64,000 bases of DNA from Klebsiella huaxiensis (GTDB lineage Bacteria > Pseudomonadota > Gammaproteobacteria > Enterobacterales > Enterobacteriaceae), in the NCBI RefSeq assembly GCF_003261575.2, contig NZ_CP036175.1, forward strand, positions 5,208,001-5,272,000. Direction: 5' to 3'. This document shows positions 57,556 to 64,000 of the stretch, one piece after another. The notes beneath the pieces are model-generated. The model did not search any database and was not told where the DNA came from. It was given only the letters and a program-made list of their open reading frames with translations. Position 1 is the first letter of the stretch. Each line of letters opens with the position of its first letter. The position numbers were made by a program, and so were the translations under genes.

Positions 57556-57687
57556 AAGTTTGATGCTCGTGAATTAAACTTCGTAATGAATTACGTATGT
57601 TCACTCAGAGACTTGGTATTCATTTATTGTCCGAAGACATTAAGAATCCATGTCACTTTGAGTGCCCACACAGATTGTCTGATAAAT

Positions 57688-57699
57688 TGTTAAAGAGCA
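57688..57699 (-). promoter_or_regulatory. rrn leader boxA antitermination element
   Basis: TGCTCTTTAACA on the minus strand, about 130 nt before 16S. It is the NusB/NusE (S10) binding site that makes rRNA transcription resistant to Rho. Confidence 0.85.
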
Positions 57700-57737
57700 G
57701 TGCAACGCGGCTTTCGCTCACCGTTGCGAGGTGGCGT

Positions 57738-57765
57738 ATAATACGCTTTCCTCTTTCAGAGTCAA
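57738..57765 (-). promoter_or_regulatory. rrn P2 promoter
   Basis: Minus-strand TTGACT and TATTAT separated by 16 bases. This is the P2 position downstream of P1 in enterobacterial rrn operons. Confidence 0.85.
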
Positions 57766-57845
57766 CCTTATTTTCAGGTTTTTCTCTTCAACCGACCCGG
57801 CTGTTTGTGTGAAGTGATTCACATCTGCCGTGTCAGTGGGAGCGC

Positions 57846-57873
57846 ATTATAGGGAGCTCCTCGGATATAGCAA
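57846..57873 (-). promoter_or_regulatory. rrn P1 promoter
   Basis: Minus-strand TTGCTA and TATAAT with 16 bases between, followed by GCGCTCC, the GC-rich discriminator of P1 promoters under ppGpp control. An AT-rich UP-element-like stretch (AAGTTTTTTGTATTTTAAG) precedes it. Confidence 0.88.
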
Positions 57874-58167
57874 CCCTTAAAATACAAAAAACTTATCAAG
57901 CGTTCATAATTTGAACTTTCAGAGTGAAGCTCTATCGATAAAAACAAAGAAAACCCAGGCACCATGCGGTCTGGAGAGATCCATTATCAAACATGAATTT
58001 TCGCGAAAAATAACGCTACTCTCGTTATCTCCCTCCAGACCTCCCTTTTCTTTTCTTATGTCGTTACCTCAAGTGATGAATTAAGCAACACCCTTGACCC
58101 ATGACAAGGCAGCGCGAGGTCGCGGCTTTCTATAATCAGGCCCGTTTCTTCTTATTGGTGTGAACCT

Positions 58168-59292
58168 ATGGCTTATCAACTCAACATTAACTGGCCCGAG
58201 TTTTTAGAAAAGTACTGGCAAAAGCAGCCGGTAGTATTAAAGAAGGCTTTTGCGGACTTCATCGATCCGATTACGCCAGATGAGCTGGCAGGGTTGGCCA
58301 TGGAGCCGGAAGTCGATAGCCGACTGGTGAGCCTGACGAACGGGCAATGGCAGGCCAGCAACGGTCCATTTGAACATTTTGATGGTCTTGGCGAAACGGG
58401 CTGGTCATTGCTGGCACAGGCCGTAAACCACTGGCACATGCCTGCTGCTGAACTGGTTCGTCCTTTCCGCGTGCTGCCGGATTGGCGCTTAGACGATCTT
58501 ATGATCTCTTTTTCCGTACCGGGCGGCGGCGTTGGCCCGCATATCGACCAGTACGATGTCTTTATTATTCAGGGTATGGGTAGCCGACGCTGGCGCGTGG
58601 GCGACAAACTGCCAATGCGTCAGTTCTGTCCGCATCCCGCGTTACTGCATGTTGATCCGTTCGCACCGATTATTGATGAGGATCTGGAGCCTGGCGATAT
58701 TCTGTATATTCCACCGGGATTCCCGCACGATGGCATTACCCATGAAACGGCGCTGAACTACTCCGTCGGCTTTCGTGGCCCTAATGGCCGCGATCTGATC
58801 AGCAGCTTTGCCGATTACGCGCTTGAGAACGATCTTGGCGGCGAGCACTACAGCGATCCTGATTTAACTTGCCGCGAACATCCGGGCCGGGTAGAAGAAT
58901 ATGAACTGGAACGTCTGCGCGGCATGATGATCGAGATGATTAGCCAGCCGGAGGACTTCAGGCAGTGGTTTGGGCGCTTTGCCACCACACCGCGTCACGA
59001 ACTGGATATTGCACCAGCTGAACCGCCTTTTGAAGAAGAAGAGATTGCTGATGCCCTGACGGGTGGTGAAATGCTCACTCGCCTGAGCGGCCTGCGCGTA
59101 TTGCACATCGGCGATAGCTTCTTTGTGAATAGTGAACAACTGGAGCCTACAGAACCCAATGCCCTGGACGCGCTTTGCCGCTATACCCTTTTGGGCAAAG
59201 ATGAACTGGGTGAGGATGCGCTGCGCAATCCGGCCTTTATTGCCGAGCTGACCCGTTTGATTAACCAGGGCTACTGGTTCTTCGACGAATAG
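58168..59292 (+). CDS. roxA: Ribosomal oxygenase RoxA/YcfD-type (L16 arginine hydroxylase)
   Basis: A 374-residue JmjC/cupin protein. The iron ligands are His125 and Asp127 (VGPHIDQYDVF) and His187 (PPGFPHDG), the numbers found in E. coli YcfD. It uses 2-oxoglutarate and O2 to hydroxylate Arg81 of ribosomal protein L16. The sequence differs from E. coli YcfD at many positions, mainly in the C-terminal winged-helix half. It is divergent from the rRNA operon, 295 bp from P1. It could be a second, diverged copy. Confidence 0.82.
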   Translation: MAYQLNINWPEFLEKYWQKQPVVLKKAFADFIDPITPDELAGLAMEPEVDSRLVSLTNGQWQASNGPFEHFDGLGETGWSLLAQAVNHWHMPAAELVRPFRVLPDWRLDDLMISFSVPGGGVGPHIDQYDVFIIQGMGSRRWRVGDKLPMRQFCPHPALLHVDPFAPIIDEDLEPGDILYIPPGFPHDGITHETALNYSVGFRGPNGRDLISSFADYALENDLGGEHYSDPDLTCREHPGRVEEYELERLRGMMIEMISQPEDFRQWFGRFATTPRHELDIAPAEPPFEEEEIADALTGGEMLTRLSGLRVLHIGDSFFVNSEQLEPTEPNALDALCRYTLLGKDELGEDALRNPAFIAELTRLINQGYWFFDE

Positions 59293-59312
59293 CATTTCAA
59301 CATCAGTTCATA

Positions 59313-59441
59313 TATATACCCTAAATAATTCGGGTTGCGGGAAGGCGGCAAGTAAGTGAATCCCCGGGAGCTTACTTAAGTAAGTGACTGGGGTGAGCGA
59401 ACGTAGCCAACGCACATGCAAGCTGAAGTATAACGGGTATA
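59313..59441. repeat. Intergenic palindromic repeat (TATACCC family)
   Basis: Starts TATACCCTAAATAATTCGGG and ends AAGCTGAAGTATAACGGGTATA in two overlapping parts, so the termini are inverted repeats (TATACCC). The middle has GGGAGCTTACTTAAGTAAGT, itself a palindrome core. It has the same skeleton as 25729-25927. Confidence 0.8.
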
Positions 59442-59485
59442 GAAGGCGCGGATAACGCGCCTTCTGCTTTTATATCGCTATAGCA

Positions 59486-60367
59486 TCATTTTCCGAGCAA
59501 AGTCTCGTACTGCCCCTGGAATTGCGGCGCGTTCCATGAACCATCAAACAAGGTGTAAGTGATATATCCTTTATTCAACCAGCCCGAGTCATTATCCCCT
59601 TCAGCGGGTTTCATCGCTTCCGGGTTCATCGTCTGTTTTGCCGTTCCGTCCGCCAGCAGTTCATAGCCAATCTGCGGCGCGGGGTATTGTTCATTCTCAA
59701 TATAATGAACGCCTTTGATTTCAGCCGACGGCAGCGGCGGATAGTTGATACTCAACCCCGATCCCTGCGGCAAAATTGGACTACCCGGTTTATGAGCGGC
59801 ATTAAGTTTATCCACCAGCGTAACGACATAATCCACCGAGTCAGGCCAATATTTATGAGTACTCGGCCACTTGTTTTTCATCTCTTCTTCTGTGAAACGA
59901 TAGCCGATGCTGGCGGCAATCGCCGGGAAACCGTAGCGTAAGGCGCGAACCGCCGCGCTCACAGTACCGGAGTTAACCTGTGCCATACCGGTATTAGGAC
60001 CATCATTGACGCCCGAAATCACCAGATCCGGCGGCGCGTCTTTCAGGACGCCCCACAGACCAAAATCCAGCGCATCAGCGGGCGTTCCGGGGAAGCAGTA
60101 GCGCTTGTCAGCAGCTTTTTTAACGTCAAAAACTTTCCCCGTCTTAAAGGTGATTGCCGAACCGATACCGCTCTGGTTGGTTGCCGGGGCCACCATCCAG
60201 ACGTCATACCCTTTTTCCGCCAGTTTTTCCTGCAACGAAGTGGTGCCAACAGACTGGCAACCATCGTCATTAACCAGCAGTATTTTCAGCGGTTTTTCAG
60301 CAGCCTGAACTGAGGCGGCGGATAACGCCAGAATGGCGGCAGTCAGAATTTTCGTTCTCATCTTCAT
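59486..60367 (-). CDS. Periplasmic SurE-like 5'/3'-nucleotidase (acid phosphatase)
   Basis: A 293-residue protein with a clear signal peptide (MKMRTKILTAAILALSAASV, cut after QAA). The SurE signature follows directly: ILLVNDDGCQSVG with the metal-binding Asp-Asp pair, then VSGVNDGPNTGMAQVNSGTV. Cytoplasmic SurE is found beside pcm and rpoS; an exported version is unusual for the family in enterobacteria. It should remove phosphate from nucleotides or similar compounds in the periplasm. Its leader carries a terminator and a BglG-type antiterminator site. Confidence 0.85.
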   Translation of the reverse strand: MKMRTKILTAAILALSAASVQAAEKPLKILLVNDDGCQSVGTTSLQEKLAEKGYDVWMVAPATNQSGIGSAITFKTGKVFDVKKAADKRYCFPGTPADALDFGLWGVLKDAPPDLVISGVNDGPNTGMAQVNSGTVSAAVRALRYGFPAIAASIGYRFTEEEMKNKWPSTHKYWPDSVDYVVTLVDKLNAAHKPGSPILPQGSGLSINYPPLPSAEIKGVHYIENEQYPAPQIGYELLADGTAKQTMNPEAMKPAEGDNDSGWLNKGYITYTLFDGSWNAPQFQGQYETLLGK

Positions 60368-60401
60368 TCCTTATTGGGTAGCAGAGATATTTCTTAGGCG
60401 C

Positions 60402-60461
60402 AAAAAAAAAACCTAAGCCCCCTGCCGCAAGCCAAATTGGCGTACAGGGGGCTTAGGTTTT
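60402..60461 (-). terminator. Intrinsic terminator in the leader of the SurE-like gene
   Basis: On the minus strand AAAACCTAAGCCCCCTG pairs with CAGGGGGCTTAGGTTTT, with a nested GCCAATTTGGC in the loop, and is followed by ten T residues. It ends 35 bp before the start codon, so transcripts starting upstream must pass it to reach the gene. Confidence 0.92.
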
Positions 60462-60482
60462 GCCTGTGGTCAGTAACAATCC
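60455..60482 (-). promoter_or_regulatory. BglG/LicT-type RAT antiterminator (minus strand)
   Basis: Minus strand GGATTGTTACTG, tetraloop ACCA, then CAGGCAAAACCT. Both 12-base halves are the same as in the E. coli bgl leader RAT; only the loop differs. Its last bases (AAAACCT) are also the first bases of the terminator stem, making the two structures mutually exclusive. Confidence 0.9.
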
Positions 60483-60719
60483 CAAAGTGAAGGAAAAATA
60501 ACGCCTGATGAGTGAAGAGTCCAGCGTGTGACGCTGTATTTTGTGACAGACATCAAGCACTGAATATTATTTCAATAAAAAATAACTAATTAATCCGAAA
60601 TTCAATCATGAGAAACTTCTCAATTGCAAAATCAACTCCATGAAGATGATCACATTTATTGACATCAATAATCACAAGGGATGTTTTTTAGAATATTTGG
60701 TGATACCGTAGTCGATGTT
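60483..60719. promoter_or_regulatory. Divergent promoter region of the two phosphatase transcripts
   Basis: AT-rich DNA with several CRP-like half sites: TGTGACAGACATCAAG at 60542-60557, and TGTGATCATCTTCATG on the minus strand around 60641-60656. A 16-bp inverted repeat TTATTGACATCAATAA at 60656-60671 lies near the middle. A TAGAAT hexamer near 60690 could be the plus-strand -10. Assignments are tentative. Confidence 0.45.
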
Positions 60720-60751
60720 GGATTGTTACTGTTAAAGAACAGGCGAAACCT
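60720..60751 (+). promoter_or_regulatory. BglG/LicT-type RAT antiterminator (plus strand)
   Basis: GGATTGTTACTG, then TTAAAGAA, then CAGGCGAAACCT. The upper stem is extended (CTGTT with AACAG, loop AAAG). Compared with the bgl RAT there is one base change in the right half. The end (AAACCTA) is the 5' arm of the following terminator. Confidence 0.88.
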
Positions 60752-60822
60752 ACGTCAGAAAGTTCGAGCAAGCATGATGTTATTTCTGCTTCGCATCGGA
60801 TATCTGAGGTAGGTTTTTTTTT
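60746..60822 (+). terminator. Intrinsic terminator in the leader of the histidine phosphatase gene
   Basis: AAACCTACGTCAG (60746-60758) pairs with CTGAGGTAGGTTT (60804-60816) with one mismatch, followed by a run of nine T residues. It ends 33 bp before the start codon, mirroring the arrangement on the other strand. Confidence 0.85.
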
Positions 60823-60855
60823 GCTTATAAAAAGACCATGCAGATGGAGAATAAT

Positions 60856-61635
60856 ATGAAGAAGTGGCTAATCGCATTAATGATGACAGCAGGTGCGGCA
60901 ACCTGTTCCGCCGCTGAGGTCAAAAATGATGACGGAGTAAATATCTATTTTGCCCGCCATGGCAAAACGCTGCTGAATACTTTTGACCGCGTTCAGGGTT
61001 GGGTAGATTCACCGCTTACCGAAGACGGTATCCGCGTCGCACGCTATCTTGGCGAAGGGTTAAAAGACATTCCATTTGATAGCTTCTATTCCAGCGATGC
61101 CGGACGCCAGCGAGAGACCATGCAGGTAATCCTTAAGCAAGCCGGAGTGAGTAATTACCAACTTACTGAATTAAGCGGCCTGCGCGAAGCGTTCTTCGGC
61201 GGTTTCGAAGGTGGCTATAACAAAGATATGGCCGACGCAGGGGCAAAACAGTTGGGTCTTAAAGATGGCGCCGCGCTTTTCAGCCAAATGAAGGCCGGCA
61301 CTCTATCTGTTGATACCAACCAGAATGCACTAGCGGCTGCCGACTCTAAAGGGATGGCGGAAAATTATCAGCAGGTCAAAACGCGTACACAAGCAGCCCT
61401 GCATACAATCGTTGAAAACGCGCAGGCCCGCGGCGATAAAAACGTGCTGGCGATTTCATCCGGCACTGCAATGCAGATAATGATTTCAGATTTAACGGAC
61501 GATAGCGCGAAAAACAAACCACTCGCCAATGCTGCCGTGGTTAAAATTGTTTATAAAGACGGAAAATATACCGTTCCTGAAATCGGCACCATGAAATATG
61601 TCGAAGCCGGAAAACAATCTCTCGATAAAAAATAA
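60856..61635 (+). CDS. Periplasmic histidine phosphatase family protein
   Basis: A 259-residue protein with signal peptide MKKWLIALMMTAGAATCSAA. The catalytic motif is FARHGKTLLNTFDR (RHG with the phosphorylated His), with SSDAGRQRETM, LREAFFGGFEGG and the second His replaced by Ser in AISSGTAMQ. That last change is odd: most branch-1 histidine phosphatases have SHG here, so activity may be altered. The start is at 60856 because ATGGAGAATAAT precedes it; 60838 is an in-frame alternative. It precedes the porin gene by 84 bp. Confidence 0.82.
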   Translation: MKKWLIALMMTAGAATCSAAEVKNDDGVNIYFARHGKTLLNTFDRVQGWVDSPLTEDGIRVARYLGEGLKDIPFDSFYSSDAGRQRETMQVILKQAGVSNYQLTELSGLREAFFGGFEGGYNKDMADAGAKQLGLKDGAALFSQMKAGTLSVDTNQNALAAADSKGMAENYQQVKTRTQAALHTIVENAQARGDKNVLAISSGTAMQIMISDLTDDSAKNKPLANAAVVKIVYKDGKYTVPEIGTMKYVEAGKQSLDKK

Positions 61636-61719
61636 AACCAGCATTTAGTTATTCATTACTGCAGGCTGCAGGCGAAATTGTCTCGCCCGGATCGCTGCGT
61701 CCCTACTCTGGGGTTTATT

Positions 61720-63063
61720 ATGAAAATCAATACAATTACAGTCGCCATTATGATGCTGGCTATTCCCACCAGCGTCTGGTCCTCCACGACCAAAAACAGC
61801 ATTCAAGAACGCGATATGGTTAATACCGTGCTCGACGACCCGTTATTTAGCCAGTCGCACATGTCCTTATCTTTTAAAAACTACTGGAAATATCTCAAGG
61901 AAGAAGAAACCGAGCCGAAAAAGGTCCATAACGCCTGGGGTCAGGGCGTCGCAGTGGATTACCAGTCAGGTTATTTTGCCGATATTATCGGTTTTGATGC
62001 CACCTACTACGGGGCGATGAAACTCGGTGCCAGCGATTACTTTAACTCCCGTGGCGTACTCTACAATGACGGCAGCGGTAATAAAAAAAGTAACGCCGAA
62101 GGTTTTTCAAAAATTGGCCAACGCAACGTCAAGCTGCAATACCGCCTTGAGGATATCAACCTGAATGCCCGCTGGGGCTGGCAGACGATGAAAAACTACG
62201 GCGTCATCTCCAATTCCACCCGCCTCTCACCGACGACCTATTTAGGCTGGACCGGCGCGGTGAACTATGGTCCGTTTACGCTACGCGGTGCGTACATCGA
62301 AAGCTCGATGGATCGCAACTCGCCGGATAAGAAACGATTTCAGACCAATAGCGGACAATATATTAACCACATCGCCAGCGGCGACATTCTGTGGCAAAGC
62401 GAGCTCTTGAACATGCAGTACGCCTATGGTGAAAGCGATAACTATCTGCGCCGCCATATCCTGTTCACTAATCTTAAGCCAATGAAAGCACTGAATATTG
62501 GTACCCAGGTGTACGCCACCCATGCGCTGGATGAGTACAAAAACATGCCGGCCAATAAGCGTGATTTTGACGACGACGCCTGGCATATCGCTATGGACGT
62601 TAAGTGGCAGGCCGACAACTGGAGCACCAAATGGGGTCTTGGCTATACCGATGCCAATAAGGCTAATGAAGTGGGATTCTATCCACGTCACATGAGCAAA
62701 AACTCGCGCGGCACCTTTACCTCAATGGCCTATGCAGGTAATGACTATATGCGCGACGGCGAACTGGTGCTCTCCAATATGTCGGATTACAACCTGACGC
62801 CAGAGCTGGCTATCGGCCTGGCCGGTAACATTGCCCAGTTTAACTACCGTGGCAACCATGTTCGTACTGGCGAAATCAACGCCTTTAGCCGCTGGGTGCC
62901 AACGCATCCGAGGCTGAAAAACCTCACCGTCTGGGCGATGTTCGGACCGGGCTGGTCTTATAAAATGAATGGCAAAACCCCGGTGCTGACCGACGGCCAT
63001 TACAGCCGGGCCAACTCGCTCTCCTCGGAAGTCATTATCGAATATAAGTTTAATCTGTTCTGA
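61720..63063 (+). CDS. OprD/chitoporin-family outer-membrane porin
   Basis: A 447-residue protein with signal peptide MKINTITVAIMMLAIPTSVW. The sequence alternates short amphipathic strands and ends in EVIIEYKFNLF, with the terminal Phe required for outer-membrane assembly. SLSFKNYWKYLKEE and AWGQGVAVDYQSGYFADIIG match the OprD family. It would admit a small anionic or sugar-like substrate. It follows the phosphatase gene and may share its RAT-controlled transcript. Confidence 0.85.
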   Translation: MKINTITVAIMMLAIPTSVWSSTTKNSIQERDMVNTVLDDPLFSQSHMSLSFKNYWKYLKEEETEPKKVHNAWGQGVAVDYQSGYFADIIGFDATYYGAMKLGASDYFNSRGVLYNDGSGNKKSNAEGFSKIGQRNVKLQYRLEDINLNARWGWQTMKNYGVISNSTRLSPTTYLGWTGAVNYGPFTLRGAYIESSMDRNSPDKKRFQTNSGQYINHIASGDILWQSELLNMQYAYGESDNYLRRHILFTNLKPMKALNIGTQVYATHALDEYKNMPANKRDFDDDAWHIAMDVKWQADNWSTKWGLGYTDANKANEVGFYPRHMSKNSRGTFTSMAYAGNDYMRDGELVLSNMSDYNLTPELAIGLAGNIAQFNYRGNHVRTGEINAFSRWVPTHPRLKNLTVWAMFGPGWSYKMNGKTPVLTDGHYSRANSLSSEVIIEYKFNLF

Positions 63064-63105
63064 TATGCTCGCCCCGCCGCCATTGGCGGGGCAAACCTTC
63101 ACAAA

Positions 63106-64000
63106 TTACTTCTTCACATCATTGAGTTCATCGTTATAGCTTTCCCGCGTCACGCATACGCAGAGGATAGTAATCAGCGCCATACAGGCAAGGAACAGCG
63201 AGATAGGCCACGACTCGCCGCCGGACCACACCAGCAGTAAAGTGCCGATCATCGGCGTTAAGCCGCCAACGATATTCGCCAACTGGAAACCTAACGACAC
63301 GCCGGTATAGCGCACACTGGTGTCAAATAGCTCCGAAAAGAAGGCCGGCTGAACACTGAACATCATCCCCAGCCCAATGGAATAACAGAAGGTGGTGGCG
63401 AACATAAACATTTTCACCGAGCCAGAATCGATCATCCAGAACAGCGGGAAGGCAAAGATCAGCGTGATGGCAGCCCCTGCAAGATACACCGGGCGACGGC
63501 CAATTTTATCGGATAGCCAGCCAAAGAATGGGAAGGTAAAGATACCAACGAAGCTAGCTAACAGCAGGCCATTTAGCGCCGTTTCACGGGTGAAGTTCAG
63601 CTCTCTGGTGACGTACGACATGAAGAACGCCACCGTCAACCAACCCAGCACAATCTCCCCCATGCGCATGCCCATTGCCAGAAACACCGCTTTGCGATGG
63701 TGCTTCAGCACGGCGAGAATCGGAAACTGTTGTTCCGCCGCTTTCGGCGCGTTCTGCTGCTGTTTCTGATTTTCCTGGAATACCGGCGTCTCTTCAATGC
63801 GCGAACGGATAAACATGCCGACAAACAGCAACGCGATACTTAGCAGGAAAGGCACGCGCCAGCCCCAGGACATCAGGTCATCTTCCGGCAGCATCACCAC
63901 CAGCGCGAAAACGGCAGTCGCAATAAACAATCCAAGCACGTTACCTAACTGGACAAAAGTACCAAAAAAGCCACGACGATTGCGTGGCGCATATTCGGTG
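63106..64000 (-). CDS. MFS transporter of the metabolite:H+ symporter (MHS) type, N-terminus outside window
   Basis: The frame is open past base 64000; 297 C-terminal codons are visible. It contains EYAPRNRRGFFGTF, SWGWRVPFLLSIALLFVGMF, FGWLSDKIGRRPVYLAGAAI and MMFSVQPAFFSELFDTSVRY, typical of the ShiA/ProP/YhjE branch. It is convergent with the porin gene, so it may belong to a separate unit or supply inner-membrane uptake for the same compound. Confidence 0.88.
   Translation of the reverse strand, partial: TEYAPRNRRGFFGTFVQLGNVLGLFIATAVFALVVMLPEDDLMSWGWRVPFLLSIALLFVGMFIRSRIEETPVFQENQKQQQNAPKAAEQQFPILAVLKHHRKAVFLAMGMRMGEIVLGWLTVAFFMSYVTRELNFTRETALNGLLLASFVGIFTFPFFGWLSDKIGRRPVYLAGAAITLIFAFPLFWMIDSGSVKMFMFATTFCYSIGLGMMFSVQPAFFSELFDTSVRYTGVSLGFQLANIVGGLTPMIGTLLLVWSGGESWPISLFLACMALITILCVCVTRESYNDELNDVKK

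Noticed and set aside
60402..60461. Metabolite riboswitch in the SurE-like leader
   Set aside because: The terminator overlap first suggested a riboswitch, but the sequence before it is the bgl-type RAT, which explains the structure better.

Overview
The window is enterobacterial chromosome. Gene content and protein similarity point to Klebsiella in the broad sense, most likely an indole-positive member (K. oxytoca complex or Raoultella). The reasons are a Klebsiella-type chromosomal fosA beside a LysR gene, a type II (GRM2) choline-utilisation microcompartment operon whose CutC carries its catalytic residues at the positions known for K. pneumoniae CutC (Cys771, Gly1103), a complete tnaCAB tryptophanase operon, and many E. 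coli-like neighbours (ybdNM, yjiML, yjiSR, symE, yegL-pphC-yegI, yhiI-rbbA-yhhJ). The genus is inferred, not proven.

Layout. 1-6.8 kb: edge of a DAACS symporter, a LysR regulator, ybdNM, a DUF2164 gene and the yjiM-yjiL-DUF3343 anaerobic reductase cluster. 6.75-12.4 kb: a chaperone-usher fimbrial operon (minus strand) with a winged-helix regulator. 13-15.6 kb: a MarR / HlyD / DUF2955 efflux set. 15.8-19.1 kb: yjiS and yjiR, then symE with a LexA box and an antisense SymR-like RNA, and an orphan brnA next to a brnT stump. 19.2-21.4 kb: fosA translationally coupled to a LysR gene, and a quinone oxidoreductase. 21.5-25.7 kb: a kinase / PP2C phosphatase / VWA triad and a TetR gene with a perfect palindromic operator.

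25.9-39.8 kb: a MarT/FidL-like regulator pair, then the choline microcompartment operon: three near-identical BMC hexamer genes, aldehyde dehydrogenase, BMC pentamer, alcohol dehydrogenase, choline TMA-lyase and its activase, a fifth shell gene split by an intact IS5 with a 4-bp target duplication, a PduL-type phosphotransacylase, a flavoprotein-like gene and a pair of SMR transporters. 40-44.3 kb: tnaC-tnaA-tnaB, followed by a second tryptophanyl-tRNA synthetase preceded by a leader peptide with tandem Trp codons and a classical attenuator.

44.4-52.4 kb: a globin-coupled diguanylate cyclase, yhiI-rbbA-yhhJ, a small membrane protein and a broken DUF2574 (YehE-like) gene. 52.5-57.9 kb: a complete rRNA operon on the minus strand (16S, tRNA-Glu, 23S, 5S) with P1/P2 promoters and terminator. 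58-64 kb: a ribosomal-oxygenase (RoxA/YcfD) gene and a divergent phosphatase locus: a periplasmic SurE-like nucleotidase on one strand, and a periplasmic histidine phosphatase plus an OprD-family porin on the other.

The most interesting signal is in the 488-bp divergent region between those two phosphatase genes. Each transcript begins with a BglG/LicT-type ribonucleic antiterminator (RAT) that overlaps the 5' arm of an intrinsic terminator just upstream of the start codon. This implies PTS-type antitermination control of periplasmic phosphatases, with no PTS or BglG gene in the window. The trpS2 attenuator is the second most interesting element.
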